Shown piece by piece: positions 1-8,684 of a stretch of 64,000 bases of DNA. The stretch comes from Chryseobacterium gleum (GTDB lineage: Bacteria > Bacteroidota > Bacteroidia > Flavobacteriales_D > Crocinitomicaceae). The notes under the pieces were generated by a model that was given only the letters and a program-made list of their open reading frames with translations, made no database searches and had not been told where the DNA came from. The position numbers were made by a program, and so were the translations under genes. Positions within the stretch are counted from its first letter, which is position 1; every line of letters begins with the position of its first letter. Location of the stretch: contig CAMCWF010000002.1 in NCBI GenBank assembly GCA_945882095.1, forward strand, positions 157,772-221,771. The letters are read 5' to 3'.

Positions 1-147
1 GGTTGTAAAAACCGTATCAAAAACCAAGGTGTCTACTGAAAAAGTAAGGTGCTCCTTGGAAAACGCACTGAATTTTTTACAACTGCTGTTAACGAGTAGG
101 GTGGAAAGCAATAAAGCGAAAAGTGAAATTTTGAAATATTTTTTCAT
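1..147 (-). CDS. Partial lipoprotein (N-terminal 49 residues only)
   Basis: Reading the reverse strand from the ATG at 147 gives 49 codons open to the window edge, so the gene is cut by the window and missing from the ORF track. The protein starts MKKYFKISLFALLLSTLLVN, a lysine-led hydrophobic signal, followed by SSCKK, which fits a loose Bacteroidota lipobox. The next residues (TFSVDTLVFDTVFTT) resemble a motif I associate with Bacteroidota surface lipoproteins, just before the mature domain. Function cannot be given because the body of the protein lies outside. The plus-strand ORF at 29-241 is its shadow. Confidence 0.72.
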   Translation of the reverse strand, partial: MKKYFKISLFALLLSTLLVNSSCKKFSAFSKEHLTFSVDTLVFDTVFTT

Positions 148-263
148 CGGCTGGCTAACGTGTAAAGCTAAAGATTATTTAATTAAGGACAATGCGGATG
201 TTTATTCATATTTTAGATATAGAATTGAACCCTTTTCCTAGATGGATGTATACGAGAAAAAAA

Positions 264-1394
264 ATGTTAAAAATGAAAGCACTTATTGGCTTGTTTTTCC
301 TTCTTTCGTTTCAAATCAACGCCCAGCCGCCACAAATTTCGACCAATAATGCCCCACTTAACGGGACCTTTAACCAACTCTTAGAGGTAAATATGGATTC
401 CTTGCAATTCCGTGAGGAAATCAATCCTTCAGATGATGCCAATGAGAAATTGGAAATAAGGAACTTGGAAAAAGATATAAACGACTATAAAACGATTCGA
501 ACGCAAACGAAATCAAATGCCTATGCGCGAAGTCCCTCCGAAGGAGCGCAACGGTTGTTAGATAAAAATGTACAAGAAATACAAACCATTGCGCCTGAAA
601 GCATTGAAGCAGATATTTTATACTACGATGCAGGAAACTACAATGCGGACCGGGCAAGTGCTCTTCAATCATCCCTCGAAAAAGCCGCTGAAAATGAGGA
701 GGCTTTAACCCTTTGGGTTGCGAATTCCTTGGTGGTTGGAGATACTACCGAAGCCTTTGCAACTTTGAAAAAAATGGAGGCGCTTAATTACATTCCGAGG
801 GAGGTATTGTGTTATGCAAAGGACTTGTACGCCTCCGTTCCTAAAAACGCCATACTCATTACCCATGGAAAATGGGATACCTATGGCTTTGTGTATGAAC
901 AAATGTATGGACGCGACAACCAGCAAATACTCAATGTCTCTTTGGATTTACTTCAAAGTCCGCAATATCGAAAATTGCTAAAGCGTAATGGCCTTATGCT
1001 TCCAGAGGGAAAGCGAATTGACGTAGAATACTTCAAGGCACTGTGTGAAATCAATGACGAGAGACAATTTGCATTTTCTATGACCATACCAAAGGAATAC
1101 CTAGTGTCCTTTGCGAAGCAAATGATTCCCAATGGGTTGGTATTTCTCTATCCCTCATCAAATGAAGTCGACCAGGTTGTAGCCAACAATGAAGCTTACC
1201 TCGATTCCTTCTTGTTCATGGATTGCGGTCAAATGGAGAACAATTCCTTGGTAGGTTTGAACGCAAATTATTTACCGATGCTCATGCTTTTGGAACAGCA
1301 ATATGAGAGTGACAAAGGAAGCAATGTTAAATTGACCCAAATCCAAAAACACAGGGAAAAATTAAAAAGAAGGATCGATAAATCTCCGAAATAG
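264..1394 (+). CDS. Secreted protein of unknown function, upstream of ECF sigma factor
   Basis: The ORF opens at 192, but a signal peptide only appears from the ATG at 264 or 273 (MLKMKALIGLFFLLSFQINA, then QPP), so I choose 264, giving 376 residues. The middle part reads like a helical, TPR-like segment (EKAAENEEALTLWVANSLV). It is followed by a stretch, NAILITHGKWDTYGFVYEQM, that resembles the GDNDTYPLWY motif found in the soluble part of DUF2723-type Bacteroidota membrane proteins. No catalytic motif is recognised. The stop is 5 nt before the sigma factor ATG, so the two are probably co-transcribed and the protein may be periplasmic. Confidence 0.75.
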   Translation: MLKMKALIGLFFLLSFQINAQPPQISTNNAPLNGTFNQLLEVNMDSLQFREEINPSDDANEKLEIRNLEKDINDYKTIRTQTKSNAYARSPSEGAQRLLDKNVQEIQTIAPESIEADILYYDAGNYNADRASALQSSLEKAAENEEALTLWVANSLVVGDTTEAFATLKKMEALNYIPREVLCYAKDLYASVPKNAILITHGKWDTYGFVYEQMYGRDNQQILNVSLDLLQSPQYRKLLKRNGLMLPEGKRIDVEYFKALCEINDERQFAFSMTIPKEYLVSFAKQMIPNGLVFLYPSSNEVDQVVANNEAYLDSFLFMDCGQMENNSLVGLNANYLPMLMLLEQQYESDKGSNVKLTQIQKHREKLKRRIDKSPK

Positions 1395-1399
1395 CATTC

Positions 1400-1978
1400 A
1401 TGCGAAGATTGAAAAGTAGTTTTTTAGAATATACGGATGAAGCGCTCATGAAAGCCCTTACCCAAGGGGAGAAATCAGCGTTCGATGAATTGTATGCGAG
1501 ATATTCTTCGAAATTATTTGGGTATTTTATGAAAATGTTGTGGAACAATAGGATCAGGTCTGAAGATTTGTTACAAGATTTATTTGCCAAAATCATATCT
1601 CAACCGCACCTTTTTGATCCTTCCAGAAATTTTAAAACGTGGGTATATGCGGTGGCGGCGAACATGTGCAAAAATGAATACAAACGTAACGAGGTAAGAA
1701 GCAACACGAGCAATGGAATTGACCAACATTATTCTTTAAGTTCTTCCGAAGATGTAGGTAAAACGGTGGAAGAAAAAATGTTTAAAGAAGCCTTGGGACA
1801 TGAATTAGACAACCTTGACCACAAACATCGGGAGGTTTTTATCTTGCGTCACATCGATGGATTGTCCATTAAAGAAATTGCTGAAGTCATCGACATCAAT
1901 GAGGGAACGGTGAAATCCAGGTTGTTTTACGCCATTAAAAAACTAGCGAACGAATTAAAAATGTTTGAAATATCATAA
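1400..1978 (+). CDS. ECF-type RNA polymerase sigma-70 factor
   Basis: This 192-residue protein has the two-domain layout of extracytoplasmic-function sigma factors. Region 2 spans roughly residues 20-95 (FDELYARYSSKLFGYF, SEDLLQDLFAKI, FKTWVYAVAANMCKNEYKR). Region 4 spans roughly 130-185, with the helix-turn-helix LSIKEIAEVIDINEGTVKSR. There is no region 1.1 or 3. It would direct RNA polymerase to a small regulon. The downstream gene begins 1 nt after its stop and encodes a single-pass membrane protein, the usual position of an anti-sigma factor, so an envelope-signal role is inferred. Confidence 0.93.
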   Translation: MRRLKSSFLEYTDEALMKALTQGEKSAFDELYARYSSKLFGYFMKMLWNNRIRSEDLLQDLFAKIISQPHLFDPSRNFKTWVYAVAANMCKNEYKRNEVRSNTSNGIDQHYSLSSSEDVGKTVEEKMFKEALGHELDNLDHKHREVFILRHIDGLSIKEIAEVIDINEGTVKSRLFYAIKKLANELKMFEIS

Positions 1979-1979
1979 T

Positions 1980-2753
1980 ATGGAAGCCCTAGAGATCATT
2001 GAAAAATACAATTCCTACGGAATGATAACGCCCGAAGAGAAAATCGAATTGGGAGATTTTTGTCCGGATGAAGCATCCTTTGATGCCATTAAATTTCTTT
2101 TGAATCAATCGCTGGATATGCAAAAGGAGGAACCCTCTAAGCATGTCAAGGCAAACTTGGATCATTTGTTTGCAAGCCAATTTCCTGTAAAAAGCAATCC
2201 GCCTACCTACCGAAAATTGACTTTGTATGCCACCATCGGTATCGCAGCATCGTTGGGATTTATTCTGACCATGAGGATTTTCAATTTCGAGAACGTTACG
2301 CCAAAGCAATTGGCTTCTGCGGAAAAGCAAAGACCAAAAGTGGATGGCAGAAAGAAGGAGGAGTTGCCTGTAATCCCTAACAAAACAGAACCCAAACCCA
2401 TGGAACAGAACCTTCCTGAAATAAAAAGGGTAGCGATGGATGAAATGAATACGGCGATGTACGATGCACCTGTGCCCACAAATGAATGGCATCCTGAAGA
2501 AGTTCATGAACCGGCCGTCGTGGAATACAAGGCAAGCGACATGGAAGATGTAAAAGCCACCTTCAAAATGGATTCTGACAACCGTTCAGATGAATTGGGT
2601 TATGAAGTAGCAACCGTCGCTCAAAAAAATAATAAAATCAAGGCAAAAACACTGAGCGAGGTCGATGTAAAAAGTAGGAAAAACAAGAAAGAAGAAAGCC
2701 AAACCGAGGTTCAAACGGATGAAATGTTGAATGCTATTTTCGCCTTGTATTAA
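1980..2753 (+). CDS. Single-pass membrane protein, candidate anti-sigma factor
   Basis: I take the ATG at 1980, directly after the sigma factor stop, instead of the track start at 1965 inside that gene; this gives 257 residues. About 75 cytosolic residues (MEALEIIEKYNSYGMITPEE onward) precede one membrane segment (LYATIGIAASLGFILTMRIF), followed by a lysine- and proline-rich outer part. The topology and the coupling to the ECF sigma gene fit an anti-sigma or regulatory partner, but no zinc-binding ZAS motif or FecR domain is visible, so the role is inferred from context. The stop codon overlaps by 4 nt the stop of the convergent methyltransferase gene. Confidence 0.75.
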   Translation: MEALEIIEKYNSYGMITPEEKIELGDFCPDEASFDAIKFLLNQSLDMQKEEPSKHVKANLDHLFASQFPVKSNPPTYRKLTLYATIGIAASLGFILTMRIFNFENVTPKQLASAEKQRPKVDGRKKEELPVIPNKTEPKPMEQNLPEIKRVAMDEMNTAMYDAPVPTNEWHPEEVHEPAVVEYKASDMEDVKATFKMDSDNRSDELGYEVATVAQKNNKIKAKTLSEVDVKSRKNKKEESQTEVQTDEMLNAIFALY

Positions 2754-3538
2754 TATCGAATTACGAAGTGTTGCTTTTCTTGCTCACTACGCGGAATTAA
2801 GAGGCCAAAAGAGAACAAGTCGAGGGTCACATGAAATTCAGTTTGTTTTATGCATTCTTTCCAAGCATCGAACATAGAATCACTCCAGCGGATGTCGTCC
2901 AAAACAATGACCGTTTGGTTATGGATGAAGGGACGAAGTTTTGAAAGGTAGTGCAGCATTGCCTTCCCATCGTGATGCCCGTCAATGAAAATTAAATCAT
3001 ATTTCTTCGCCAAATGGGTATCAATAAAGCCATCAAATGTGGCATGGTAAAAGTGAATGTTTTCTTTATTTTCCGAGAAGCCATTGATGTTGTTTTTTGC
3101 AAACTCACAAATGTCGTTATTTGCTTCCACGGTATCGATTTTAGCCTTTGAATTTCCTAAATGCATGCTCAATGTCCCCACGCCAAGGGATGTGCCGAAT
3201 TCCAAGATGTTTTTTGGTTGATAATGTTTGGAAATCGCATATAAGAGCCTTCCGTTCCTTTTTGAAGTTGCACTTTGTAAATAGATTTCCCGAATGCTTC
3301 TGTTTATACCCAAACGTTTTGATCCGGCCCCAAAATCCTGAAAAGCGATTTGTTGGGTGTTGTTTTTTAGCGATGTTCTGTACCCATGTAACAAAGCTTG
3401 ATGACTTGGCAAACATTGGGTTACAAGTACTTTTGAGGCAAATTCGTAGACGAAAGGAGAATGAATGCGGTATCTTCCTTTGGCTTCTAGTTGATATTTT
3501 ATAAATTCGAACGCTAAATTCACCCTACAAAGTAACAT
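2750..3538 (-). CDS. Class I SAM-dependent methyltransferase
   Basis: The track ORF starts at 3676, which would run into the divergent gene; the ATG at 3538 (MLLCRVNLAFEFIKYQLEAK) is the better start and gives 262 residues. A Rossmann SAM-binding motif, ILEFGTSLGVGTL, is followed by an acidic ribose-binding strand (IDTVEANNDI) and by DLIFIDGHHDGKAM and VIVLDDIRWSD. These match O-methyltransferase-like (Methyltransf_24 type) proteins. The substrate is unknown. Its start codon is only 11 nt from the divergent DUF4301 start, so each promoter must lie inside or very near the other gene. Confidence 0.87.
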   Translation of the reverse strand: MLLCRVNLAFEFIKYQLEAKGRYRIHSPFVYEFASKVLVTQCLPSHQALLHGYRTSLKNNTQQIAFQDFGAGSKRLGINRSIREIYLQSATSKRNGRLLYAISKHYQPKNILEFGTSLGVGTLSMHLGNSKAKIDTVEANNDICEFAKNNINGFSENKENIHFYHATFDGFIDTHLAKKYDLIFIDGHHDGKAMLHYLSKLRPFIHNQTVIVLDDIRWSDSMFDAWKECIKQTEFHVTLDLFSFGLLIPRSEQEKQHFVIRY

Positions 3539-3549
3539 TTTTCTACCGA

Positions 3550-4932
3550 ATGAAATCCCAAATTTTACAAGCAATCGATGAACAAAGAAAATTGGTTTTT
3601 CAAGACGTTGCAGAACTACAAATTGAAGGTCCTTGTCTTTCGGGACATGGCATCTATGTGTGGACCCCAGAAACATTACAATTCCACCAATCCCTTTTCA
3701 AAGAATTCAACGGAAAGTTGACATTTTTTATCCCTTCCTCCGGTTCTGGCTCTAGAATGTTTGCTTTCTTACAACAATATTTGCGAAATCCAAGCAATGA
3801 AAGTTTACCTGAGATTGAGCGGTTTTTTAAGCACTTGTCAGAATTCGCCTTTTACGATGTCATAAGTAAGGACTGGAAACATCAATTGGAAACCTCACGA
3901 GTTGACCCCCTTGCTTTTCTAACGTATTTAATGGAACCCGAAGGACTTAATTTTTCCAATTTACCGAAGGCAATATTTCCGTTCCACCGCACTTCACAAG
4001 GCATTCAAACGCCAATTGAAGGGCACCTAAGACAAGGAGATGGGTTTGAGAAAGCAAATATTGCGTATCATTTTACCATTCAACATGGATTTGAGTCCCT
4101 AATTCGAGAGATCATAGGAAGTCACGACTCCCATATTCAATTTTCATATCAATCGCTGGCTTCTGATGCTTTTGTATTCAATGATTCTCAAGAGGCCATG
4201 GTGGATGCTTCAGGGGAATTGATTCGTCGGCCAGCTGGCCATGGCGCTTTGCTTGAGAACCTTAATCATTTGGATTCGGACATGATTTTGGTAAAAAACA
4301 TTGACAACATTCAATGCCATGCTGAACAGGACTTGTCGCTAGACATTTGGTCGGGACTGTGCGGATTGATGTTGGAAATTCAGTCGCAATTTAAAGCTGT
4401 ATTGGCGACGAAGGACATAGGTTTACTGGAGGTTTTGAATCAGAAATACAACGTTTTCTCCCAAAGTCAATTGGAAGAAAATACCTCTTGGGAAGCATTG
4501 CAATTGCTTTTAAACCGTCCTTTGCGAATCTGTGGCATGGTACTGAATGAAGGCCAGCCCGGAGGTGGACCGTTTTGGGTGAACCACAATGGGGTGAGTT
4601 CGAAGCAAATCATTGAAAAGTCTCAGCTTACGTCATCGGCTCATTTTTCATGTTTATTGAACAGCACCCATTTTAACCCCGTAATGATGGTGGTTTGCAC
4701 GAGAGATTTATCAGGTGAAACCCTTGACCTCGAGAATTTTGTTAGAAAAGACTTAGGCATCATTGTCCAAAAAAATCATTTTGGTGAGCACATTAAATAT
4801 GTTGAAAAACCAGGGTTATGGAACGGTGGGATGTATGATTGGAATTCTGTATTTGTTGAAATTCCTTCCGCTGTATTCAGTCCCGTTAAAAATGTAATGG
4901 ATCTCCTTAACCCAGTGCATGCAGGGAATTAG
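3550..4932 (+). CDS. DUF4301 family protein
   Basis: This 460-residue cytosolic protein fits the DUF4301 family, which is common in Bacteroidota and has no proven function as far as I know. The family hallmarks are near the N-terminus (FFIPSSGSGSRMFAFLQ, a glycine/serine-rich loop followed by Arg) and near residue 335 (NEGQPGGGPFWV). The N-terminal glycine-rich loop resembles the nucleotide-binding loop of sugar nucleotidyltransferases, so a nucleotide-sugar reaction is conceivable, but this is only inference. No signal peptide or membrane segment is present. It is transcribed divergently from the methyltransferase gene. Confidence 0.88.
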   Translation: MKSQILQAIDEQRKLVFQDVAELQIEGPCLSGHGIYVWTPETLQFHQSLFKEFNGKLTFFIPSSGSGSRMFAFLQQYLRNPSNESLPEIERFFKHLSEFAFYDVISKDWKHQLETSRVDPLAFLTYLMEPEGLNFSNLPKAIFPFHRTSQGIQTPIEGHLRQGDGFEKANIAYHFTIQHGFESLIREIIGSHDSHIQFSYQSLASDAFVFNDSQEAMVDASGELIRRPAGHGALLENLNHLDSDMILVKNIDNIQCHAEQDLSLDIWSGLCGLMLEIQSQFKAVLATKDIGLLEVLNQKYNVFSQSQLEENTSWEALQLLLNRPLRICGMVLNEGQPGGGPFWVNHNGVSSKQIIEKSQLTSSAHFSCLLNSTHFNPVMMVVCTRDLSGETLDLENFVRKDLGIIVQKNHFGEHIKYVEKPGLWNGGMYDWNSVFVEIPSAVFSPVKNVMDLLNPVHAGN

Positions 4933-5008
4933 CATTGTTGTCTCAATAACTAAAGTATCTCTATAAGTCGCCCAATTTGTCTTTTTTCTTGCTTAATTTT
5001 ACTTCACG

Positions 5009-7222
5009 ATGAAATTTCTTGTAAGAAAGCTGGTTTTTTTTTTGCTGATCTTCCTACCTGTACATGGATGGTCGCAATTTCAATTTGATTTTAACGATTC
5101 GATTCCTGTGGTTAAATTGGGGAATACACTTGAAAACCCATGGGCAGGGGGGTTAAATTACCCGCAATTTACCGACCTTGATTATGATTTCGATGGAGAT
5201 TTAGACTTGATGGTTTTTGACCGAAGCAATGACCAGATTCGTGTTTTTCGCAACGATCTTATTGTTGGGGTTCGTTCCTACCATTTTGATCCATACGCTG
5301 AATACAAATTCCCTTCTGATGTACGTTACCGAGCCTTTTGTTATGATTATGACTTGGATGGTAAAAAGGACTTGTTTACGTATGGAATTGGAGGGATCAA
5401 AGCGTATCGCAACGTAGGAAATGGTGCCGTAGGTCTTCAGTGGGCACTCGCGAAGAACTTAATCTACTCAAACTACAATGGTACTTTTATGGGACTGTAT
5501 GTCAGTTCTGCGGATGTGCCAGCTTTGGTGGATGTTGACGGAGATAATGATATGGATATCCTCACTTTTTCAATCTCAGGAGACCATGTTGAATACCATA
5601 AAAATATCTCCCAAGAACTGTATGGTCACGCAGACAGTTTGGTATTCGTATTGAAAAACAAATGTTGGGGTGGGTTTCGTGAAGATGTAACTTCCAATGC
5701 AATCACACTCTTTGACAATTCATCCGTTTGCACTGGATCCAATGTGCCTAACCCTGAATTCCCAACGCATCCATCGCCCGAGGAAAAAGCGCATACAGGG
5801 TCAACCCTTTTAGCATTCGATATTGACAACAGTGGTGTTCTCGATGCGGTAATTGGCGATGTATCGCATTCAAATTTAACTTTACTTATCAACGGAGGGG
5901 CCTTACCAAATGCCAATTCTCAGATGATATCAACGAATGCCTCCTTTCCTTCAAATTCGATTGCCGCAAATCTGCAAATTTTTCCTGCGGCCTATTACTT
6001 GGATGTAGACTTTGATGGAAAAAAAGACATCGTTGTGAGCCCAAATGCCAGGGGAACTTCGGAAAATGAGTCAAGTGCATGGAAATATAAAAACCAAGGA
6101 ACGGTTGCAAATCCTGTTTTCATTCATCAAACCAATGCATTTTTACAGGAAGAGATGATTGAACATGGCATTGGCAGTGTTCCTGTTTTTGCAGATGTTA
6201 CGAATGACGGTTTACCTGACCTCTTTGTTTCAAACTATTTTGCATATAAACCAACGCTGCAAAAGGAGACCCGGATAGCTTACTACAAAAACACAGGAAC
6301 CTTGAACGCACCTGTTTATACTTTTATAGATGATGATTTCTTGAATTTAAGTCAACAAAATCTCGGATTTAGAATGATTCCAACATTTGGAGACCTCACG
6401 GGTGACGGTAAGCCTGAATTGTTGATTGGATTGGAAAACGGTTCAATTTTATATTTTCAAAATACAACGATGGGAAGTTCTCCAACCTTTTCCGCAAGTC
6501 AATCCAATTATGCGGGGATACAAATTGGACAATATGCAGCGCCACAGCTTTTTGATTTAAATAAAGATGGGCTTTTGGATTTGGTGGTGGGAGAAAAAAC
6601 AGGGAAACTTTTGTATTTCCAGAATGCAGGAACGTCGAGCACTCCTGTTTTTACGCAAGTTTCAGCTTTGTTGGGAGGAATAGACATTGAAACGGCGACA
6701 CCAGATGGTTTTCCTCAACCACATTTTTTTACGCATTTAGATACGACGTATTTAATGGTTGGTGGATACGATGGTAAAATTAGGTTTTATGACAGCATCG
6801 ATGTTAATCCTTTGGGAAATTACCACCTTCGTTCTTTTCCATTTTTAGGATTACAAGTGGGTGCTTTTTCTGCTGTATTTGTTGCGGACATCGACAATGA
6901 TTCGCAATTGGATTTATATGTTGGACAAGATTTGGGGGGGGTGTTTCGCTTGGAGCATAAAACAGGCGCGAACCTGGGAATTTTTGAAAATCAATCTGTT
7001 ACCTTGGAGTTGTTTCCAAATCCTTTGTTTGATGGCATCCTTACGGTTCGGTCTACCCAAAACATTGGATGGGTGACAGTTTACGATGTCTATGGAAAAT
7101 TGAAAAAGGAAATCCAAAGCGACACGATGTTGTTAGACATTGACCTTTCGGATTTGGAGAAAGGGGTTTATTTCTTGAGGACATCGAATGGAAAATCCCT
7201 CCATCGTTTCGTGAAATTGTAG
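5009..7222 (+). CDS. Secreted VCBS/FG-GAP repeat protein with T9SS sorting domain
   Basis: This 737-residue protein begins with a signal peptide (MKFLVRKLVFFLLIFLPVHGWSQ). Its body carries repeated acidic calcium-type loops of VCBS/FG-GAP repeats, for example DLDYDFDGDLDLMVFD, DVDGDNDMDILTF, DLTGDGKPELLIG and DLNKDGLLDLVVG, expected to fold as a beta-propeller. The last ~75 residues are a type-A Por sorting domain (LELFPNPLFDGILTVRS, VTVYDVYGKL, LEKGVYFLRT, HRFVKL), which directs export and surface attachment through the type IX secretion system. An adhesive role is likely. The stop codon directly abuts the stop of the convergent FAH gene. Confidence 0.93.
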   Translation: MKFLVRKLVFFLLIFLPVHGWSQFQFDFNDSIPVVKLGNTLENPWAGGLNYPQFTDLDYDFDGDLDLMVFDRSNDQIRVFRNDLIVGVRSYHFDPYAEYKFPSDVRYRAFCYDYDLDGKKDLFTYGIGGIKAYRNVGNGAVGLQWALAKNLIYSNYNGTFMGLYVSSADVPALVDVDGDNDMDILTFSISGDHVEYHKNISQELYGHADSLVFVLKNKCWGGFREDVTSNAITLFDNSSVCTGSNVPNPEFPTHPSPEEKAHTGSTLLAFDIDNSGVLDAVIGDVSHSNLTLLINGGALPNANSQMISTNASFPSNSIAANLQIFPAAYYLDVDFDGKKDIVVSPNARGTSENESSAWKYKNQGTVANPVFIHQTNAFLQEEMIEHGIGSVPVFADVTNDGLPDLFVSNYFAYKPTLQKETRIAYYKNTGTLNAPVYTFIDDDFLNLSQQNLGFRMIPTFGDLTGDGKPELLIGLENGSILYFQNTTMGSSPTFSASQSNYAGIQIGQYAAPQLFDLNKDGLLDLVVGEKTGKLLYFQNAGTSSTPVFTQVSALLGGIDIETATPDGFPQPHFFTHLDTTYLMVGGYDGKIRFYDSIDVNPLGNYHLRSFPFLGLQVGAFSAVFVADIDNDSQLDLYVGQDLGGVFRLEHKTGANLGIFENQSVTLELFPNPLFDGILTVRSTQNIGWVTVYDVYGKLKKEIQSDTMLLDIDLSDLEKGVYFLRTSNGKSLHRFVKL

Positions 7223-7831
7223 TTATTTGATGTTTACTTCAAACATCGTATGTCCATTTAACGTTCCTACCAAGGTATCACCAATTTGAATTGGAGCTAC
7301 ACCGGCTGGAGTCCCTGTAAAAATCAAATCCCCCGTTTTTAAAGTAAAGAATTTTGAGGCGTAAGCTATGATTTGATTCACATTGAAAATCATATCTTTT
7401 GTAAGGCCAACTTGTCTTTTTTCTTTGTTTTGGAAAAATTCAAAGGTGAGCGCTTCCCAAGGATGTTCTTCTAAGGATAACCATAGATTGGAAAGTACCG
7501 CGCTGTGGTCAAATGCTTTTGAGATTTCCCATGGCGCACCCTTTTGTTTACATTCGTCTTGCAGGTCTCGGGCCGTGAAATCGATGCCTAAACTGACAGA
7601 TGAATAGTATTTGTGAGCAAATTTTTCATCGATGTGTTTTCCTACTTTATCAATTTTTATGACCAGTTCACATTCAAAATGAATGTTATTAGAGAAAGAT
7701 GGGTAATAAAAATCAGGTTCACGCAGCAACGCTGTATCTGGTTTAAGAAAAAGCAAGGGAACAGAGGCAATGTCCGCATTCATTTCTTTCGCGTGCGCTG
7801 AAAAGTTTCTGCCTACACAGATGATTTTCAT
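7223..7831 (-). CDS. Fumarylacetoacetate hydrolase (FAH) family protein
   Basis: At 202 residues this is the short, single-domain FAH form (FAHD1/YcgM-like). The metal-binding acids sit in HFECELVIKI and GIDFTARDLQ, and the family signatures GAPWEISKAFD and FTGTPAGVAPIQIGD are intact. Such enzymes cleave or decarboxylate acylpyruvates and oxaloacetate, or act as isomerases in aromatic catabolism; the exact substrate cannot be told from sequence. Its ATG overlaps the stop of the upstream exonuclease gene by 4 nt, so translation is probably coupled. Confidence 0.92.
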   Translation of the reverse strand: MKIICVGRNFSAHAKEMNADIASVPLLFLKPDTALLREPDFYYPSFSNNIHFECELVIKIDKVGKHIDEKFAHKYYSSVSLGIDFTARDLQDECKQKGAPWEISKAFDHSAVLSNLWLSLEEHPWEALTFEFFQNKEKRQVGLTKDMIFNVNQIIAYASKFFTLKTGDLIFTGTPAGVAPIQIGDTLVGTLNGHTMFEVNIK

Positions 7832-8670
7832 TTTTTATTGAATTTTGTCGCCAAGGAATCCAGTTTACTTTGAAGCTCTTGGGTTTTTCCTTTTTCTCGA
7901 TTCCCTTTGATCCTCGCAACCTCAACCCGTAAACAATCTTTGGTTTGGAAAGGAAAATCAGCCTCAAGCATCCAACCGTAATAACCAGGTTCTATTTTCA
8001 GAATTTCCTCGACGGTTTTTCCTTTGTGTTTACCGAAGTTGTACATCACTTCATTTTTAGCATTGCGAGCCAGGCGTCCGGCAAAGTCAACCATGCCGAG
8101 AGGAGAATTTCGTGTGAAATCCGATAAGGGTGCTACGTCGCTTGGAAGCGTTGGGTATTTGTCCATTTGTGAAACAAAGACTTCCATGGTTACTTCTGCA
8201 TCGTAAAGCGCGTTGTGTGCATTTTCCATGGTTTTGCCACAATAGAATTGATAAGCTGCAGCCAAGGTTCTTTGTTCCATTTTGTGGAAGATGTTTTGTA
8301 CGTCAACAAAAGAGCGGTTTTCCATTGGAAAGGGCGTTCCAACTCGGTAAAATTCCTCTACTAAGAATGGAATGTCGAATTTATTAGAATTGTAACCTGC
8401 TAAATCTGCGTCTCCAAAGAACGCGATGATTTCTTCTGCGTAGGCATCTAAGGTCGGGCATTCACGTACCATTTCATCTGTAATTCCGTGAATTTCAGAA
8501 ATTTCTTTTGGAATCGAAATCCCTGGATTGACTAGGTAATTACATTTTTGTTGGGTGCCATCAGTGGACAACTTTACAACCGCAATTTGTACAATTCTAT
8601 CCTTTGTGATTTGTATGCCCGTTGTTTCTAAGTCGAAAAAACAAAGGGGTTTCGTTAGGTTTAGACGCAT
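7828..8670 (-). CDS. DEDDh-type 3'-5' exonuclease (DnaQ/PolIII epsilon-like)
   Basis: This 280-residue protein has the RNase T/DnaQ exonuclease fold in its N-terminal ~175 residues: FFDLETTGI (first D and E), HGITDEM, AGYNSNKFDIPFL (second D), and HNALYDAEVTMEV (final H and D). The C-terminal ~70 residues (FGKHKGKTVEEILKIEPGYYGWML) form the small extra domain seen in related Bacteroidota exonucleases. It is too short and too diverged to call the replicative epsilon subunit with certainty; a proofreading or repair nuclease is the safe call. It lies 14 nt after the PorE-like gene in a minus-strand run. Confidence 0.92.
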   Translation of the reverse strand: MRLNLTKPLCFFDLETTGIQITKDRIVQIAVVKLSTDGTQQKCNYLVNPGISIPKEISEIHGITDEMVRECPTLDAYAEEIIAFFGDADLAGYNSNKFDIPFLVEEFYRVGTPFPMENRSFVDVQNIFHKMEQRTLAAAYQFYCGKTMENAHNALYDAEVTMEVFVSQMDKYPTLPSDVAPLSDFTRNSPLGMVDFAGRLARNAKNEVMYNFGKHKGKTVEEILKIEPGYYGWMLEADFPFQTKDCLRVEVARIKGNREKGKTQELQSKLDSLATKFNKK

Positions 8671-8684
8671 TATGTAGCACTAAA

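Noticed and set aside
29-241. Plus-strand ORF of 70 residues at the window start
   Set aside because: It overlaps a minus-strand lipoprotein start (ATG at 147) with a clear signal peptide; the plus-strand product has no signal, motif or family look.
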